From assembly GCA_021740085.1 (NCBI GenBank), contig JAIPAL010000021.1, positions 1-36,378 of the forward strand: a stretch of DNA of 36,378 bases, given 5' to 3'. Origin of the DNA: Crocinitomicaceae bacterium. GTDB lineage: Bacteria > Bacteroidota > Bacteroidia > Flavobacteriales_D > Crocinitomicaceae. This document shows positions 33,373 through 36,378 of the stretch, in pieces (the first letter of the stretch is position 1; each line of letters begins with the position of its first letter). The notes beneath the pieces are model-generated. The model saw only the letters and a program-made list of their open reading frames with translations, ran no database searches and was not told where the DNA came from. The translations under genes were made by a program, and so were the position numbers.

Positions 33373-35220
33373 ATGAAAAAATTTATACTTTTTCTGTTTT
33401 GCCTTAGCTTTTCGAATTTATTCTCACAATCAGAACTGTTAATTCCACGTGATGCCGTAACGGTTTTCAGCATAAACAACGTTAATTTATTGCAAAAAAT
33501 ATCAATGGATGAACTCGTTCAGTATGATTTTATGGAGGAAGTACATCAGGAGCTTTTCGATGGCTCTACCTCTGAGAAAACACTAAAAGATGCCGGTATT
33601 GATTTTAACCAACGGTTAAATGTATTTTATGGTAAAAGTGATGATGCTGAATTGTCTGGATTTACCTTTGGCATCAGCAATTCCAGTAATTTATTTGAGG
33701 TGTTTGATGACTTTGAAGAACTTCAAAGTAAATACGAAAACGTAAAGGTGTTTGGTTCTTTTTTCAACAACCTAATTATCAAAGACAACTCGGCTTTATT
33801 GATCCGAATTGAACCTTCAAGCGAATTAATTGACGCTCAAACAGATTCTATTTGGTACGCTAGAGGAAATTCGTACCCTTATGGTTATGACGATGGTGAA
33901 TTTGACTTTGACGAAGAAATTTTTGATGAAGAGGGTTTTGATGAAGATGATTCATTAATCAGCCCTGAATCCGATGATTTCCCTATAGCAAATGAAGATC
34001 CTACTGAAAAAAATTATTATGAACTCAGGGATAGCGTTCAATTAGAATTACAAAAAGGACTGCTTTCCAAACTCCTTGATGAACTACTTATTGAGAATGC
34101 TAACTTAGTGACGAGTGATGTTATATTCAAAGAACAATTAACACATCCATGTGAAGGGACATTTTATCTTGACAACTCAAGAAGTTTGGGCCAAACAAAT
34201 AGCCTTTGGTATTTCCAAACAGTAATGCCTTCATTGTATAAGGATATAAAAGAACTTTATACAGGGAATATTATTTTAGGTGATTTATTTTTAAAAGAGC
34301 AGTCGATTGAATTTTTAGTTGAAGCAAGATACGGAGAAAAACTAGGGTCTATTTATCAAGAAATGAATGATTCTAAATTCGATAAAAACATAACTAAATA
34401 TATTCACGAAGGAAACTCCGCCTATTTTACATATAATGTAAATATGCGTAAAGCCTATGAGAAAGCTTATGAAGTAATTATGCCAATTATTTCTTCTGAA
34501 AAAAACTCAGATATTGCCATGAATGTATTGGCATTTGAATTACTTAATGAACTCGTTAATAAAGATGCCCTCTTCGAAACGTATAGAGGAAGTATGTTTG
34601 GAACCTTTAACGGCATTAAAAAAGTGAACACAAAAAAGATAGAATTTTATTACGATGAAGAAACCTTTGAATACGGTGAAAAAGAGACTGAGGCAACTGA
34701 AGACATGCCGATCTTTACCATTGGGTTTTCGATAGGAAGGGGAGATATTCCTGAAATTGTTTTAAAAAATCTTGGAAGAGTAACCAGTAAATTTGAAAAA
34801 CATGACGATTATTGGGTTTTTAAAAATGCTATACTTGACGCAGCTCCGCTGTACATGATTAATAAAAATGACTTATTTATATTTACAAATGATGAAGATT
34901 TAGCCTTAAACCATTCAGATGGGTATGGTTCAAATTCACTACCAAAGAAAATAGTTAAGGAATTAAAAAAGGAAGGTTTTATGAATGGGTATATCGATAT
35001 TGCAGGGACGCTTAATAGATTTCCAAGCGATTTATTAAATGAGCGAAGAAGTGAAATGATAAATTCATTGAAAGGGAAATCAGGTAAAATGTATTTAGAA
35101 TCATCGAAGACAACCAACAAATCAACAAATTTTAAATTGACGTATGAATTCCGTGGAGAGGAGAATTCAGGGAAACACTTATTGGATTTAGTTAATACAC
35201 TTTATATTTTCTCAAAGTAA
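33373..35220 (+). CDS. large secreted protein of unknown function (DUF4836/DUF3352-like)
   Basis: A 615-residue protein with a signal peptide (residues 1-19, ILFLFCLSFSNLFSQS). The mature N-terminus reads LIPRDAVTVFSINNVNLLQKISMDELVQYDFM. This 'IP-x-DA-x-x-[VF]-x-[SI]-[IV]-N' opening recalls DUF4836/DUF3352-type envelope proteins; the match is by pattern only. A strongly acidic stretch near residues 174-205 (DDGEFDFDEEIFDEEGFDED) interrupts the fold and may bind calcium or be a flexible spacer. There is no T9SS sorting domain and no lipobox. The next gene starts 6 bases after its stop. Confidence 0.83.
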   Translation: MKKFILFLFCLSFSNLFSQSELLIPRDAVTVFSINNVNLLQKISMDELVQYDFMEEVHQELFDGSTSEKTLKDAGIDFNQRLNVFYGKSDDAELSGFTFGISNSSNLFEVFDDFEELQSKYENVKVFGSFFNNLIIKDNSALLIRIEPSSELIDAQTDSIWYARGNSYPYGYDDGEFDFDEEIFDEEGFDEDDSLISPESDDFPIANEDPTEKNYYELRDSVQLELQKGLLSKLLDELLIENANLVTSDVIFKEQLTHPCEGTFYLDNSRSLGQTNSLWYFQTVMPSLYKDIKELYTGNIILGDLFLKEQSIEFLVEARYGEKLGSIYQEMNDSKFDKNITKYIHEGNSAYFTYNVNMRKAYEKAYEVIMPIISSEKNSDIAMNVLAFELLNELVNKDALFETYRGSMFGTFNGIKKVNTKKIEFYYDEETFEYGEKETEATEDMPIFTIGFSIGRGDIPEIVLKNLGRVTSKFEKHDDYWVFKNAILDAAPLYMINKNDLFIFTNDEDLALNHSDGYGSNSLPKKIVKELKKEGFMNGYIDIAGTLNRFPSDLLNERRSEMINSLKGKSGKMYLESSKTTNKSTNFKLTYEFRGEENSGKHLLDLVNTLYIFSK

Positions 35221-35226
35221 TTCCAT

Positions 35227-36378
35227 ATGCTAAAAAAGTCGCTTTTGATAGCTACTCTTGCGCTGTCACTTGGTGCTTATCTTTATTTACAACCTTTAAT
35301 TTTTGCTAAAGGGGCAGCGCCAAGAATAATCGACCGATTACCTGATGCCGATTTTATCGGTAAAATGAATCTTCTTGATTTCATAAATGAATCAAACGAC
35401 CTACTCTATTTCTATAAAACACCCTTTAGAGACCTCACAAGTTCCGATTATATTTTAGGTCAAGGGAAAACTTATGGATTAAATTTTCAAAAACCTATTT
35501 ATCTTTTTGGAAATCAAAACGGAGAATGGGGAGCTATTATTCAAGTCAATAATCCTGAAAAAACAAAACAAGGAATTGAAAAGTTAATGCAAAATTTAGC
35601 TGTTAATGATTCAACTAAGAATAAAACGATCCTTTATTTTATTCCTAAATTAAAAATATACCTACATTATAACGCCAACTATTTGCTTGTTTATTCAGGG
35701 AATAAGGTCAATAAAGTTATTTCTAGGGTAAAAAATGCGAAATACAAAGGCATTTCAAAGTTATGGGAAGGTTTTCTCACGAATAAAACCTTTAAAAATG
35801 AGCACTTAGTTATTTATTCTAAATGGAAAGAGCTAAACAAGTACGGTATTGACTATGCAATGATTGCACATGATAGCGACTCCACAGATTTTAATATAAA
35901 ATATTGCTTTCATAAAAAATCAAATTTTCCATTTTCAACGAAAAAAACGGGGCTAAGTTTTTCAGGGCAAGAATCGCCGATACGATCAATTGAATTACAC
36001 TTGGACGCTGAAAAATTTAGGCAAGCAAAAAACGACCCCTTAAAAAACTTACTGATTGAGAAAGGGAAAAGATTAAGTTTTCCTACTCTATCCTTTCTTG
36101 AAGCGTGGGATGGCGTACTTTCATTCGTTGAAGGTGGAAAACAACAAGTGGCAGAACGAATTATAGTGTCCGAAATGGACGAAGATTTTAACGTGACACA
36201 GGTAGAAAAATATAGAACTGTAGAGGTTCCTGGTTATTCCTTGCTTTTTAACACCAACGATAAAGGTCCCGCATTTATTAACTCCTTGTTGCAAAAAGGA
36301 ATCATGCGTAGCGAAGGCAATCAATATCGTGTTCTTTTCTCTCCACTTTTAACGATGAAAAGAAAAGACAACTATTAT
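35227..36378 (+). CDS. membrane-anchored or secreted protein of unknown function (partial, runs off the window)
   Basis: An open frame of 384 codons from the ATG at 35227 with no stop before the window end. Residues 5-27 are a hydrophobic anchor or uncleaved signal (LLIATLALSLGAYLYLQPLIFA). The mature start (RIIDRLPDADFIGKMNLLDFINE) has the same 'P-x-A-x-x-[IV/F]-x-[KSN]-x-N-LL' outline as the upstream protein (IPRDAVTVFSINNVNLLQ), so the two may be distant relatives (inference). The rest is mixed alpha/beta (YLHYNANYLLVYSGNKVNKVI) with no motif I know. It is cotranscribed with the preceding gene (6-base gap). Confidence 0.83.
   Translation, partial: MLKKSLLIATLALSLGAYLYLQPLIFAKGAAPRIIDRLPDADFIGKMNLLDFINESNDLLYFYKTPFRDLTSSDYILGQGKTYGLNFQKPIYLFGNQNGEWGAIIQVNNPEKTKQGIEKLMQNLAVNDSTKNKTILYFIPKLKIYLHYNANYLLVYSGNKVNKVISRVKNAKYKGISKLWEGFLTNKTFKNEHLVIYSKWKELNKYGIDYAMIAHDSDSTDFNIKYCFHKKSNFPFSTKKTGLSFSGQESPIRSIELHLDAEKFRQAKNDPLKNLLIEKGKRLSFPTLSFLEAWDGVLSFVEGGKQQVAERIIVSEMDEDFNVTQVEKYRTVEVPGYSLLFNTNDKGPAFINSLLQKGIMRSEGNQYRVLFSPLLTMKRKDNYY

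Noticed and set aside
1..36378. Mobile elements, CRISPR arrays, tRNA or rRNA genes, toxin-antitoxin or phage-defence systems
   Set aside because: No transposase, integrase, repeat-spacer pattern, cloverleaf, or typical defence-protein motif was seen on either strand; the gaps are too short to hide larger elements.

Overview
The window comes from an AT-rich member of the Bacteroidota, most likely order Flavobacteriales. Several things support this: a Por/T9SS C-terminal sorting domain, the gliding genes gldF and gldG, a ribonuclease Y, a PafA-type phosphatase, the cAMP-free Bacteroidota promoter motif TAnnTTTG ahead of many genes, and the near absence of Shine-Dalgarno sites. The family cannot be fixed by eye. 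A Crocinitomicaceae/Cryomorphaceae-like genome is a guess. Nearly all of the window is coding, no gap exceeds 300 bases, and no tRNA, rRNA, transposase, integrase or CRISPR array was seen.

Layout. (1) 1-2495: aconitase, with perhaps the tail of an earlier gene. (2) 2519-6788: an envelope/secretion island. It has two paralogous minus-strand outer-membrane beta-barrel genes, each followed by an almost identical strong hairpin terminator. Between them lie a plus-strand lipoprotein and a T9SS-exported protein with two carbohydrate-binding-like modules and no catalytic domain. (3) 6940-9220: a two-gene aromatic amino acid operon, DAHP synthase/chorismate mutase followed by EPSP synthase. (4) 9272-11459: a coiled-coil protein, ZapA and RNase Y in one operon. 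(5) 11552-14594: an M23 peptidase facing tsaB and an OmpR-type response regulator. (6) 14778-18619: a second response regulator, transcribed divergently from the first, leads a tight group with a secreted VWD-domain protein and a PafA phosphatase. No histidine kinase lies in the window. (7) 18621-20545: phoH-purC on the minus strand. (8) 20636-28071: SAM hydrolase, a small monooxygenase, a cold-shock protein, then gldF, gldG, a DUF4340-like partner, dnaN and rlmN, all on the plus strand. (9) 28100-30858: a SirB1/transglutaminase-like gene, a small lipoprotein, a ureohydrolase and a YbgC-type thioesterase. (10) 31113-36378: dnaA followed by three envelope genes of unknown function, the last cut by the window end.

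The genes are mostly conserved housekeeping functions (replication initiation and clamp, division, RNA decay, tRNA and rRNA modification, purine and shikimate synthesis) mixed with envelope functions. The most unusual parts are the duplicated beta-barrel-plus-terminator unit, the response regulator/VWD/PafA group, the CBM-only T9SS protein, and the unknown envelope genes behind dnaA. dnaA and dnaN lie about 4 kb apart, so the replication origin may be in or near this window, but this is not shown. No clearly new defence or mobile system was found.
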